Origin: Bigelowiella natans CCMP2755
Taxonomy: Eukaryota > Cercozoa > Chlorarachniophyceae
Reading direction: 5' to 3'
Length of the DNA: 64,000 nt
Assembly: GCA_000320545.1 (NCBI GenBank)
Contig: ADNK01002608.1
Location: forward strand, 85,675 to 149,674
Position numbers and translations under genes: made by a program. The notes below the pieces were generated by a model. That model worked only from the letters and a program-made list of their open reading frames with translations, ran no database searches and was not told the DNA's origin. Numbering within the stretch: the first letter of the stretch is position 1; every line of letters starts with the position of its first letter. This document shows, piece after piece, positions 38,901 to 48,852 of this stretch.

Positions 38901-40916
38901 TATCTGTCGGATGGTCTTGCCGGGGTTCTTCTTCCGTAGCTCGGTAGGTGTAGGTAGCTTGTTGTCCGCTAGGTCCATAAACTCTAACGCATTAACGCTT
39001 GACTCAGAGGTCCACTCGTCAAGCCGTATCATGTTCTGGCTGATGGTCCTGCCTGACTTCTTTGGCAACTTAGCAAAGTATATCTTGTGATTGTAGAATG
39101 ATATGATCCCCCCTAATTTTTCTAGGGCATCCTGTCCGAGGAGTAGTTCCATGGATAAAGTCATGGCTACTCGGGTCTTGATTTGGGTCTCCGCGTCGCT
39201 GCCAGGTATCTGTAGCTTTAGCATTAGCTCACCGACGGTCTTCATGGAAGAGCTTCCGTCTGCTTGAGCATATTTACGTTCTTTCTTAGTCACTTGATCC
39301 AATAGTCCTAACCTTCTTACTGTGCTTAGGCTTATGAAGGACTTCGGCATGCTGCCACTATCCCAAAGGGCAGGTAGTTTCTTGTAGTCTCCGTAGCTGT
39401 CTTTAACTTTAACCTTGGTCATAGCAACTTTGATAGTCCTGTTAGCGTCTTCGTCATTAATGTTGCATACTCCTAAGTTCTTTATGTCGTCTAGGGTCAT
39501 GGGCTTGTCTTGGTCCTGCGTTGCTGGTACTGCTGTCTTCGTCGGCGCCTGCTTAAGGTGATCTAATATTCCGTTTATCTGCTGCTGTATAGCATTGATA
39601 CTGTTCTGCTTTTTGTTCTTATATTTATTGTTCTTCCCGTTGTTGCTGCCTTGCCATTTGCTGTTGTTATATCCTTGTCCTCTGCCTTTCTTTCTCTTTA
39701 ACTTCTCGTAGTGTTCGTTGAGCTGCCTGATCGTCATCCTGGGTCGTCCTTCTTTCCTGTCTCTGCAGTCTTTAGCGGTGTGTTTCCCTTTACGTGAGCA
39801 GTATCCGCAACGTCGGTTACCTTCCCTGTCCTTGTACCAGTCTCGCTGCGGCTTAATAGCGTTAATGTTTCCTATGCCAGGTACCTTAGGGCTGGTAAAC
39901 TTGCGGTCCTGCTCCTGCTCGCGTAGGGATATAGCCTGCACTGCTGCCTCCATCGTGGTGTAGCCTTTCTCCGTAACGTAAGTGGATTCCTTTATCTTTA
40001 ACTTGAACTCTTCAAACCTTGCCTGATCATCACCTGTGTTGTAATTAAAATCATGTAGTTCGTCGATCATATCCTGGAAGCGCGTGGCAAAGTCTCTAAC
40101 AGGTTCTCTCTCATGCTGCATCATTGCTCTGTATTTTCTAATAGCCTGGGGTAGGGAGTTAGCATCCTGTTCATTTACAAAAGCCTTCATTATCGCCTCA
40201 ACGTCTCGTAGCCCACTAACTGTAGTGTGTATTTTCTCTAGCTGCCTGATCCGGGTCCTGCCTGTCTCGTAAAGGTCCATGGCTTGCTTTATTATAGCTA
40301 GCCATTTGAGCTTGTCGTTTTCGGTGGGGTTAGGGGTAAAGTCGCAGAGTATACTCCTAGCGTTCTTCCACCACCTCCTTGCCTCACCTCTTTTCCCGTT
40401 GTATTTCGTTATCATAACCGGTGCTGTTTTAACAGACATGAACTGGGTGTTCCGCTGTACCGGCTGCTGCTGCTTGACGGTGCTCTGGGTCGTCCCCCGC
40501 GAGGCGCCCAGACCCCCGTCGTTCCTAAACAAAGCTGCCCACTCTGGAGGTAAGTCTGCTTCGTAATCCATGATGTCCTGCATGATAGCTGCCCAAACAT
40601 CATGTGTCTGATACTTGTATTCTATCGATACTTTCAGTTTGGCGTAGTTGCTCGCCCTGGGTCGCAAGGCTCGTAATGCCATTACGACCTTCTTGCTTTC
40701 GGCGGCCACGTCCTCGTCGTCCGCCTCGTAGAAGTTCTCCAGTGCCTCTGCTGCTGCATCTGCTTTCTTAATCCCGGGTGCTGGTCCCGGCGGTGCCTGT
40801 GGAGGTGTTCCTCCTCCTTCCTTAGCGTCCGTATCGCCCTTCCTTTCCTGTTTCTGCTCGTGCCCTTGCACGGCCTGCGAGCCAAAGTCCTGCTGTTCTT
40901 CTAGCTGCTGTGACAT
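35943..40916 (-). CDS. Retrotransposon gag-pol polyprotein
   Basis: A single 1657-codon frame encodes capsid and enzymes without a frameshift. The Gln-rich N-terminus and helical gag occupy about residues 1-360. A zinc knuckle is at about 368-382 (CGYC...KHTAKDC) with spacing C-x2-C-x5-H-x4-C, one residue more than usual. The aspartic protease has WDSGS at about 518. Reverse transcriptase has SLDKNESY at about 820 and YVDDD at about 888. RNase H has TLWTDWSK at about 1045 and TDHKPL. Integrase has an HGPAH...CRC zinc region (about 1238-1280), catalytic Asp in VQIDVY (about 1301), Asp in HVDNE (about 1373) and Glu in KVERLHRTL (about 1401). The second Asp and Glu are 27 residues apart, not the usual 35. 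A GPF-like module (FWGGVAKV) follows, then a roughly 120-residue tail I do not recognise. Confidence 0.95.
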   Translation of the reverse strand: MSQQLEEQQDFGSQAVQGHEQKQERKGDTDAKEGGGTPPQAPPGPAPGIKKADAAAEALENFYEADDEDVAAESKKVVMALRALRPRASNYAKLKVSIEYKYQTHDVWAAIMQDIMDYEADLPPEWAALFRNDGGLGASRGTTQSTVKQQQPVQRNTQFMSVKTAPVMITKYNGKRGEARRWWKNARSILCDFTPNPTENDKLKWLAIIKQAMDLYETGRTRIRQLEKIHTTVSGLRDVEAIMKAFVNEQDANSLPQAIRKYRAMMQHEREPVRDFATRFQDMIDELHDFNYNTGDDQARFEEFKLKIKESTYVTEKGYTTMEAAVQAISLREQEQDRKFTSPKVPGIGNINAIKPQRDWYKDREGNRRCGYCSRKGKHTAKDCRDRKEGRPRMTIRQLNEHYEKLKRKKGRGQGYNNSKWQGSNNGKNNKYKNKKQNSINAIQQQINGILDHLKQAPTKTAVPATQDQDKPMTLDDIKNLGVCNINDEDANRTIKVAMTKVKVKDSYGDYKKLPALWDSGSMPKSFISLSTVRRLGLLDQVTKKERKYAQADGSSSMKTVGELMLKLQIPGSDAETQIKTRVAMTLSMELLLGQDALEKLGGIISFYNHKIYFAKLPKKSGRTISQNMIRLDEWTSESSVNALEFMDLADNKLPTPTELRKKNPGKTIRQITELLDKTPPADDWDIDKGKKYINKILNEKYSDITKPTTKPSSKLTPVKIELKKGYEECIINDPEHRRPEADWEKIEWQINEWAKEGKIEPSNSPWNVRHVLAKKPTYPFFRLAHNFIRHNRVIKRIQTPTPRIDDVIEHVIGYKYYSSLDKNESYMQTPIHKTSRPITAFSSRHRKWHFVVFPYGLSISGDAFSSQNYRAYTHDGMASVLWVFVFVYVDDDIICTNTVVAQIFLLENIFIRFAHFGFTIRLQKCTFLATRIKWCGYYLEQGRITPNPEKVAALQQAPKPKNAKELKSFLQTAAWILRRFSPTYARTAAAFTTAYRKENSVGLSFAKVWAKAGLDAHFDNLIKLCSNTLLNAKLDTTRPATLWTDWSKLGMAAVLTQDQQIIRVWGRACTAAEAKYSPTKGEYKAMTEAQRKLRYYLLSVPSFTLMTDHKPLLGIDRKLEAPNDEYAAMRADTEEFRDKRTVVYAPGDKQLADYFSRLFEKKVPTQVTPMVNAITFEDGDFLPEPEELQHLQEHLDKYKHKHEVLSDRIYVYTNNVRRTYVPRRTRGALLFTAHGPAHVGENHITALLYHYYWPYKLKEIRTYLRGCRCSSLKAAGVATKESSKSRASKKIKARNFLDIVQIDVYKYDGYHYLTFVDVATGKCWVKKIIKVNVAKKNKGLYKQRLTNCYRTWESELQAIPDEVSINKIPKKLHVDNETSLLQLPHPNIDASPVYYAQSNSKVERLHRTLANLSRINSTTPDKIQGLVNDTFTSGGGIKDKEREEGDDNDDDTESEDEKVPYDGRVLKEGQYVRAKVNLRSRNKQDPFWGGVAKVTERKGRKQYYIYDGNRVTLRHISHLKNYDIGEKLLEDVKVNPTVWERAMPCLGPRPKFDVEYGNNKVRVNDDWRMKIVYLGYPGLRNMERVAMKIKDGKYQLLYLAVPDLPFEHWYKVLGDLDAEGWYGHEPKDEGEFWVSDKGDKVREESITWWLVKFRKR

Positions 40917-40933
40917 TGTTAGTCAAATCGTTT

Positions 40934-40950
40934 CCCGTGTGTGGAAGCCA
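40934..40950 (-). other. Candidate tRNA primer binding site
   Basis: On the minus strand the internal region reads ACCTT and then TGGCTTCCACACACGGG directly after the 5' LTR. TGG complements the universal CCA end of tRNAs and the five-base offset is tolerated in Ty3/gypsy elements. I cannot name the tRNA. Confidence 0.5.
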
Positions 40951-40955
40951 AAGGT

Positions 40956-41281
40956 TGTTGCGCGTAAGGTGTTCACAGGCCGAGGCGCTACGTGCACAAG
41001 TAGGCAGGGGGGGGGAAAGGCACGTTTGCTTCCTTTTGAAGAGTTGTGTTTATTTTTATTAAAGATTATATTTTTATTAAATCGTGCACTGCGTAATCAT
41101 TCGCGAAGCTTTCGCGAATGCCGCCGCACGTGGGGCAGCACACTTCCGGTGTGCTGCCATGAGTCCCGCCGGAACCCACGTGCCTATGCTGTATTAATAT
41201 CTACGTTATCTATATTCTATATCCGCGACAACCCCTTTGTTGTCGCACGTGACTTGTGCCCGCGTAGTGGTACGCGCTACA
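40956..41281 (-). repeat. 5' LTR (relative to the element's minus-strand coding direction)
   Basis: 326 bp, line-by-line the same as the other LTR. It should carry promoter, cap site and poly(A) signal for minus-strand transcription. I could not mark U3/R/U5 boundaries. Confidence 0.95.
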
Positions 41282-42139
41282 AACAAACCCTCACGATTTC
41301 TGTGGTTGCTCTTTCAGGCACAGAGACGTTCGTTCCATTCATGGGTGAGTCAGCACGTTCCATGACCCTCTTAACCCAAGCACTGAAAGTGCTCCGTTCG
41401 TTCACACGTTCGTTCAAGGACGAGTCAGGGACTCACCCTTCGCACACGTTGCCTGCACGTGCGCTGATCGTGTTGCACTCACATTGACTGTTGTTGTTGG
41501 TCAATGTTCCAATGTTTCTTTCTTTCTTTCTTTCACGTCTCACTTTCAACCGCTCCAACGGGGTTATTTCTCCCTTTTTCTTTGCTTCTTTGGTGGCTGA
41601 CATTCCTGTGCGTCGTGATCTACATGGCTGACTGGCTAGCTGAGAGGTCACGGCTAGCTAGCTAGACGGGTGAGTCAGCGAGTCCCATTCGAATCACTTC
41701 ACTCACGTGTTTGTTCGTTCTGTGACATTTCTACACTTTCAACCGCGTTGGAATTGCTCTGTTCGTTTGCTCATTCATTGACGGGCCATCGACCCTTTCC
41801 ACCGCGCCATCATTGGAAGCGGGAACCACTTCGTGATCGACTGTGATCATGAAGAACACAGAGCTCACAGCAGCATCGCTAGATCGTAACGCTTCATCCA
41901 GCTGTGGCACAGCATGCATTTGGCAGTCGCCATGTTGTTCACGTGACAACTTCAAATGTCTTCATCATGTTGAAATCATCAATGTGTTCCAGTGTTGGGA
42001 GCGTGTAGAATGCACATTTGCATCGCATATGCCCCAACGACAAGGTGCCGGCATGTTAGCATTGAAGATGCCTTGCAAGAACATGACAACGACCACATTG
42101 CTCCACACAGTTGTGGGCAATCATGCATTGCGAGGGCAT
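41282..42139. other. TpA-poor spacer right of the retrotransposon
   Basis: The first 450 bp have very few TpA steps outside CTAG/CTAC, many GTTCGTTC-type runs, a TTTC microsatellite (41517-41535) and CTAG repeats (41635, 41650-41665). Open frames here are composition artefacts. Confidence 0.45.
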
Positions 42140-42901
42140 CTACGGGCTGCTAAGAAGATCTGAGAACGCATACCAGTCCATTCCAGACAAACGCGAGATG
42201 TCATCAGCTCTAATTGAGTTGCCTATTTCGATGATCAACACATTACTGAATTCGTCCATAGTCATGCAATTTAAAGAGTGTTGCACGAAATTAAAAGTCC
42301 AAAATCTTTACGCCTTTTGACCTACCGTCACTGCTTAGAATCTTGAATAATGCATCGACAGCAGCTTCAGTCAGTTCTTCAGCGGAGATTGCCTGATGCG
42401 ATGCATTTTAAAAATGAATACTTTTCACAGTGAAAATAAATCAATTGAGAAGATAAAAATCCAGTTCTTTACTATCAAAAGGGATAGGGATCATAGACCA
42501 CTTCTAAGATCGTGCGGATTATGTCTTACATAGGCTATTGATATTTTCGCCTCCGGAAGAATCATTTAGATTCACAATAATCAGATCGAGCACATCTTAC
42601 TTATAATTTAATGCCACCAATAAGCCCCACCAATAAGCCCCACCAATAAGCCCCACCATCATCCCCACCTTATTGAGCTTTTCCCTTTCACTTGCATTGA
42701 GGTAGAAAGGGTCTCCTAGATTCTAAAACCAATCGTTATCACAGAAGGCGGTAAAACAGATCATATCTGAACGTTTTGCTCCAATGGGTGACGATTGTGA
42801 TCATCATCAGCATGCTGCTGCTGCTCCTGCTGCTCTTACTAGAACTGACAGGGCTCACTCACTTCACACTCCATACCTTTCTTCTTGCTGCTTCCTTCCA
42901 T
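42140..42901 (-). CDS. Hypothetical 73-residue protein, four exons
   Basis: Four short exons close exactly in phase from ATG (42901) to TAG (42142-42140): 42877-42901, 42669-42715, 42326-42392 and 42140-42222. Introns all have GT...AG ends. The protein starts MEGSSKKKGDPFYLNASERE, is mostly helical and contains AISAEELTEAAVDALFKIL, then DDISRLSGMDW. The amphipathic pattern would suit a small subunit of a larger complex, but I recognise no family. Support comes from phase closure and protein-like composition, not from homology. Confidence 0.5.
42614..42657 (+). repeat. 13-bp tandem repeat, three full copies
   Basis: The unit CCACCAATAAGCC is repeated three times and followed by a partial copy. 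It lies in the intron between the second and third exons of the 73-residue protein gene. Confidence 0.9.
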
Positions 42902-43118
42902 TCACTAAGTTCCGCTGGCTTATTCAAAATTACCGTTTTTACCTAGGATTGTGATTTTGTATTAAGAGAGATTCGTAGGTGAAAGAAAGGGAGGACTTTA
43001 TTCTCCATCTCTTGGCCATAAGGCTTCAGAGGCCATTCAAACTGTAAGTCTCGAATCTGGGTGATTGATCCAAAAAAAGATTAATTATGGTGAGGAGATT
43101 TTTTCACAGATATAACAG

Positions 43119-43247
43119 CTACACCACTAGTGCCGCAACTACAACTACGGCTCCAACAACAAATACTACTATATCTACAAGAACTTGTACATTTTCTTTG
43201 AATTGCTCTTTAGATATGGAAGACGAGCCTTTAAGTAATCGGCCCAT
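43119..43247 (-). CDS. Possible small tail-anchored membrane protein
   Basis: A 42-codon frame (MGRLLKGSSSISKEQFKEN...) ends in about 23 uninterrupted hydrophobic residues and a stop, as in tail-anchored proteins. The frame is open upstream to about 43310 and may be the last exon of a longer gene behind a possible acceptor at 43302. The hydrophobic run is partly encoded by Thr/Val-type trinucleotide repeats, so a chance frame is a real alternative. Confidence 0.25.
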   Translation of the reverse strand: MGRLLKGSSSISKEQFKENVQVLVDIVVFVVGAVVVVAALVV

Positions 43248-43310
43248 TAAATTCTCGCTAAAAATATTCGTTGGATTTTGTAAATAATTATTGCTATGGA
43301 TTACGAGGAC

Positions 43311-44814
43311 TTAAGTGGAAAGCTGGATGAACCTGTTTGCACAGGTTCCAATGCATAGATATTGTTCACATACGTTCAAGTGTGAATGTACACAACCATT
43401 TTTGCGCAAGCGTGCTTGCGTACGTGCGTTCGTATGCGCTTGTTGGTTTATTTGTTTGTGATTCAGTCATGAAAATAATATTTTCGCGAACGGTATTAAC
43501 CCATCGATTTGGCATGATGCCCGGTTTGCGATCTTTCCATAGCACGATGATGTTGCTATGCGTCCAAATAAGCTCACGGTGTCATATTTTGTAACTAAAG
43601 TTAAAAGTAGATTTAGATCGAATAAATTCGTACAAGATGTTTCTACCCGGAACGTCTGCTGCAACAGCATTGTTCTTCATCAAAGTAAGTGCAGAAGAAG
43701 ATGTTGCCCATGCCAGGGGGACGCCATTCATTACATTTCGCCGGCTAACGTGTGTTAACAATGTAGATATCAATTGTGGTGATGGATATGATTATGAAAT
43801 AAAAATGATAGTCATCGTGATCATAATCTTTTTGACGTAAAATTGCTAAAGTAAATTTGAATACTTGATTTAAAATGCGATCTTAATTAATGATTTCCCA
43901 TGTAAAGTTTCAACCTTATACTTTTAGATAAAGCATTTTGAGTATTCATTGATCCTGTTGCTGTACCAAGCAATACAATCGTACCAGCTACAAGAAGCAA
44001 AGCATGGTAATGTGTCCATTGATTTGCTCTTTGTGACCGCAGAACAGATGAATGGAGCATCGTGCCTTTGCCTAATCACCAAGTGGGTCAGAATTTTTTA
44101 GGAAGCTATGTTTCTGTCTATAAACATCCAAGTAGTCAACGTGCATGAATCAGCCCTCACTAGAGAGCAAGCACTACGAATTCATGTCAATTACCAATGT
44201 GAGGTTTCTGTTCTGCCACGCTCTCAGGTTTCTGGCTGTGCGACGATTTTCGTGACAGCTGCATCGTCGCAATGATTTGCATGTCGTATACACAAAACGA
44301 CATGCATTTTGCCCCTGACTGGATCGTCGATAATTCGATTCTCAAAAGGAAAAGGCCCGTGAGCCTCACCTTCATGAACCATCCCGTTTTTCTAGTTGCG
44401 ACATCACATGCGTTTAGTCGCAAAGTGAACAGTGTGATGACGCTCCAGACGCTGTGGCATCGGGTGTGACGACGCCAGAACTCTCGACACACTCACGTTT
44501 CAGAATTGCCTGTGGTTTTTTCGTTCGCGCAGTTGGCCTGCATCCCACTCGCGTTCTTTGCAACCGAATCGGCATCCAGACACATGGTCCTTGACCTTTT
44601 CTTGCTCGTTTTCCTTTTTTGCTTTCGAGTGCCAACGAAGTGGCCTGGTGGCACGTGACAGGCACAGGTGTTGCACAGGCGGAGGCACGTCATCGCCACG
44701 CGCAAGTCGGGACTTTCCACGCACCACTGTGACCTCTGGACTCTGGACCTCCCTGGCTTCACCCCAGGGATCGAACCTGACCTAATCCTGGAATCGTGTG
44801 TGACCAGGTCACCA
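43311..44814. other. Region with unassigned frames, becoming TpA-free to the right
   Basis: Around 43558-43840 both strands have protein-like open frames (plus MRPNKLTVSYFV..., minus MNGVPLAWATSSS...) but I cannot decide the strand or find consistent exons. From about 44462 to 44814 only one TpA occurs in 350 bp (44782), the start of the TpA-free domain. Confidence 0.35.
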
Positions 44815-45140
44815 TGTTGCGCGTGAGGTGCTCACAGGCCGAGGCGCTACGTGCACAAGTAGGCAGGGGGGGGGAAAGGCACGTTTGCTTCCTTTTGAAG
44901 AGTCACATTTATTTTTGTTGAAGATCATATTTTTATTAAATCGTGCACTACGTAATCATTCGCGAAGCTTTCGCGAATGCCGCCGCACGTGGGGCAGCAC
45001 ACTTCCGGTGTGCTGCCATGGGTCCCGCCGGAACCCACGTGCCTACACCATGTTGACATCTACGTCATCTACATTCCATGTCCGCGACAACCCCTTTGTT
45101 GTCGCACGTGACTTGTGCCCGCGTAGTGGTACGCGCTGCA
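44815..45140 (-). mobile_element. Solo LTR of the same retrotransposon family
   Basis: 326 bp, the same length as the intact LTRs, TG...CA, flanked by the 4-bp duplication ACCA (44811-44814 and 45141-45144). No internal sequence follows, so it arose by recombination between LTRs. It differs from the intact LTRs at 23 positions by my count, all transitions, in a few clusters. The hairpins and the TTCGCGAA pair are unchanged. Confidence 0.95.
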
Positions 45141-46916
45141 ACCATGGACACAATCAGGTGCGGCAGTCGCAAGCAAAGGCGTGGCTTGAGGGCATCGCGT
45201 GTGCGTGAAAGCAACTGGACAAGCCAGTCACTTGGCCACGTCACAACTCAACAAAGACACAACTCAAGTTCACGTGCAAGTGACCTTGTTCCCTCTGGCC
45301 CTGTCTTTCTCTGCCTTGTCACCGTTGTTGCACTCCAGCACTGAGGTCAGGTGGTGGGGGAGTGGTGCAAAAGGTGGGAAAAACTTTTGATCATTCACAC
45401 TGAACGATGCCCACGGTGAAACGCAAAACCCAGGGAAAGCAAGGCCGAAAAACGTGACTTTTCCACTTCCAGACTTGCAAGTTCAAGTGGTCGTTTGGGT
45501 TGCCACAGGAGCGTGTGCACTCAAGCCAAAAGCTTGTGTGGGTGCTCTTTGAAGCCTCGTGGTCCTTTCACTGTGGTTCATTGTTCCTCTTCGTTGCGTT
45601 CATCACGACGTTGCTCCTCGCAAACATGCACTCTGGCACTAGCAAGCGGCAAGGCTCTGGAGGTGCCAGGTGCTTTCTGTTGTGCTTGTCCTGCGATGTG
45701 TTCACCTGTCAAGAGTTTCATCGTTCACTGCGGCGGGAGGAGGCACCAGGGCAGTCCAGCAGTGCCTTGTTGGTGTTGGAGTGCTTTGCGTCCAAACCGC
45801 GATTCGAAGTGCGTGGTGCAGCAGGAGTGGCAGCAGTGCCAGAGCGACGTGCGGGCGTTTGCGAAGCTGCGACAAGCAACAAGCAGTCCAGCAACAAGCA
45901 ACAAGCAACCAGCACGAGACAACAAGAGTGCAGGCGAAACGAACACGCATGCGACTTCGGCAGCGCAGTGCCAAAGCTTCCTTGTGCCACGAAGGAAGCA
46001 ATGTGCCTCGACGTTGTGCTGCGCCACGCTGGCACGTTGCTGAGAGCTTGGTTCACAGTGATCGACAACGTGAAATTGACCTCGAGCTGCAGGCACGAAC
46101 AATCACACTTGGTTCGACACAGACTTGAGACAGCCTCCTCCTGTCCCCATCGTCCCACCTCTGGACCTGGCTGGAGCACTCGCCTCCATCGCGCATCGCG
46201 CACCGCCCACTTCCCAACTTTCAACAGTTGGTTCTCACGTTCTCACCACTCCAGCACTCTGGCACTGAAGTGGTGAACATTGCCAGGTTGGCTGAGGAGT
46301 TGGTGACCCAAAACAGCAAAAGCAATTGCCAGAACAGGGCAAAACACACAAAGTGCAAAACAAGCGAGAGACTTGAGAGGTCCCACCTTTTCTCCGATGC
46401 AAACTCTTGGCGGGGCGGCTTGAGGTTCGTGTCCACGAAACGTTCCAACAAGATGCAAAAAGAACCGAAAATTTGAGAAGTTTTGCGGCAACAAATGAGT
46501 GTTTTCCAACTAGATGGAATCTCATTGAGGGTTGGACACGTGCTCATGGTCAACGTTTCTGCAAGGAGAGCTGGATGCAGGTGACAAACAGTCCACGTTT
46601 TGAATGACCGAGGATAGAAGGGATTTTTGCAAGTAGCGACAGGTCTAAAAGTTGTCTCTTAATGAAAATCGAATGCCGATTTAATCGTGTGCATTGCCAC
46701 GCAGACAATGCAACTTCGCGCCAAATTGCACCAGGGATTTCAGATCAAAACTCAACTTCAATGAAAACCATCATCGATTTCTGATGTGAAATGATCATCT
46801 GATGTTGGTATAATCCATCGTCATAAGGATGACTTAGTTGAAAATTACGCTTGGTTTTCTTGTTTCTACTGATTGTATTTCGATCTTAGAGCCGAGCAGA
46901 GCTGAATGAGCAAGGA
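45141..46916. other. TpA-free spacer
   Basis: From 45141 to 46610 there are only two TpA steps (45640 and 46511), both within CTAG. CpA and TpG are correspondingly common (caagcaac, gtgttg). Because TAA and TAG cannot occur, many frames stay open (for example plus 45500-46276, 258 codons) on both strands at once. None has a recognisable domain. From 46611 to 46916 the sequence returns to ordinary composition and should hold the promoter of the next gene. Confidence 0.6.
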
Positions 46917-48852
46917 ATGTCGGAGACTTCGGGATCCTCAAGGAAGCGCCCAAGGCCTGTTTCTCCGTGTGACGATACCAAATGGGTGCTTCTAGCATGT
47001 AAGGGGAAAGCTTGGGCCTCAGAATGTCAGGCATTCTGCAAATCCCTACCCTCTGAACTGGTACCTAAATTTCGAGAGTTATTGGAAAAGATCATCGCAG
47101 GAAAGTCGTCTACAGGGTGCGAAAAGGAACCAAATAGAAGAGAAGAAGCCCACACCAAGAAAGCTAAAGAGAAAAAAGAGACGGTAAATCAAGATAAGAT
47201 AGCTTACGTAATGGGGCCTGTGACGGCTGTCTCCCCGAGGTAAGCATGCAAATACAGCAACACCACTGCAGTAGCTCACTCTCGTGTTTTATCAATATTA
47301 ATCGCAGAGGCAAGTGGAATCTAACATTTACAGGCGACAGTAACTTAATTATGGAACTTAAGGAGAAGCGAGTGGTGGTTGAAGCAACCAATTTGAAACG
47401 CATCATTACTGTGCCGGACAACAATGGGCTGTATATTTACGTTGGCCTGCAACTCCGGGATCCCGTTACGCTTGGTAAGAGCAAGTATGGCATTGTCCTT
47501 TTCAAATTGCATGTCAAATCTAATCCCAAAGTCGAATGGGGAGAGGCTACTCCGAAGCTCCCACAAAGTGTACAGAAACTAAAATCAGAAAAAAAATCGG
47601 CGGCTGAAATCCTTGCCATGAGCTGGAAGGTGCCAATCGAGAGAGCTAACAAGACTTATTTCGCAAGCTCTTCGTCAAAGTAATCACATTTTACGTGCAA
47701 TGTTGCAAATATCTGAAAATGGTCATCATGATTATCGTATTTCTCTCATTATCGTCTCAGTTCGTGTGTACTACTACTGTTGTCAGACATGCAATCGCTT
47801 GCACCGTGAAGGCTAACAGTGGAGCACTGTATCCCCTCAGAGGTGTGTAGCAGAAGTGGTTTTAGTATTGGTAATGATGATGATGATGATGATAATGCTT
47901 CTGGAGCGACCATCCGGCTGCGGTTTAGCGCGCACCTCATCTCGCTTTGCTGGGATGGGACCCTTTTGTCAATTGTGTCGTATGTCACCTGAGTCGCCGT
48001 GCGGTCCTCGTCGCTCTCATTACACCGTGTGAGACTGCGTCCGTGCGTGATGAGGATGATATTTTAAGTACTGTAGTGATTGCAGTAGGTGGTGGTGGTG
48101 GTGGTGGTGGTGGTGGTGGTGGTGCAAGTAGCATTGAGTACAGTTGTTGCCCAATCATACGTTATCATATCTCACCACATAACTTAATACCTACCTGCTG
48201 TTCTGACAATACCTCTCAATGAACCTTTTCCCGTCCCTTTCTCTACTTAAATAGGAGGTATCTTCTATATTGGAAAGCCTCTCGTGTTCCTCCCTCGAAA
48301 GGAAATCGAGGAGATTAAGGCTGCAAGAGGAGGGACAATAGGATCATACTTTGATCTTTGCGTCGAGCACGATGGGACTCTATACGAATTCGGAATGATC
48401 AATAAGAGCGAGCAAGGCCCTATTCAAGTAATATGCTACTAATACTACAACTTCTAATACTCCTCAACAAATACTTGAGGTATATAATTGCCATTTAAGT
48501 AAATTGTAACAGTGTTCCTCATAGTTTACCATTGCAGTTTTGATATCACTGACAATATCGTGCATTTGTGTAATACAATTATAATTTACCAGGGATATGT
48601 CCAAAGCCTCCAAGAGCTTCGTAGCGCTGATGAACGACGGAGTCAAAAGAAAAAAAACAAAAAGAGAACAGATGATTCTGATGATGACGCGGGCGAGGAT
48701 GGGAGCAGAGAAAAATGCGGAGAACACGAAGACGATGGCGAAAACGAGGAGGAGGAGGAGGATGGTGATGATGATGATGCAGATGACTCTAATGACTCGG
48801 ACTATGTGGCAGATGATGAGGAGCGTCCCTGCGCCGACGAATTTGAATCCGT

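Larger units (their letters stand above)
35566..41281 (-). mobile_element. Complete Ty3/gypsy-type LTR retrotransposon
   Basis: The element is 5716 bp. Two 326-bp LTRs start TG and end CA; I find no difference between them by eye, which suggests a very recent insertion. It is flanked by a 4-bp target duplication AACA (35562-35565 and 41282-41285). The internal region is read on the minus strand, so the 5' LTR is 40956-41281. Five bases inside the 5' LTR is a candidate primer binding site beginning TGG. A polypurine tract abuts the 3' LTR. The order protease, reverse transcriptase, RNase H, integrase identifies the Ty3/gypsy class. Nothing in the frame is broken, so the copy may be active. Confidence 0.95.

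Noticed and set aside
42614-42657. CRISPR-like spaced repeat
   Set aside because: Units are directly tandem with no spacers, 13 bp long and in an intron of a eukaryotic gene.
43467-43840. Protein-like frames on both strands
   Set aside because: The two strands are equally plausible by eye and neither yields a set of exons with closing phase; left unassigned.
45500-46276. A 258-codon plus-strand open frame overlapped by several long frames on both strands
   Set aside because: The region has almost no TpA, so TAA and TAG stops cannot arise and many frames stay open together. No domain, no splice support and no codon preference distinguishes any one frame.
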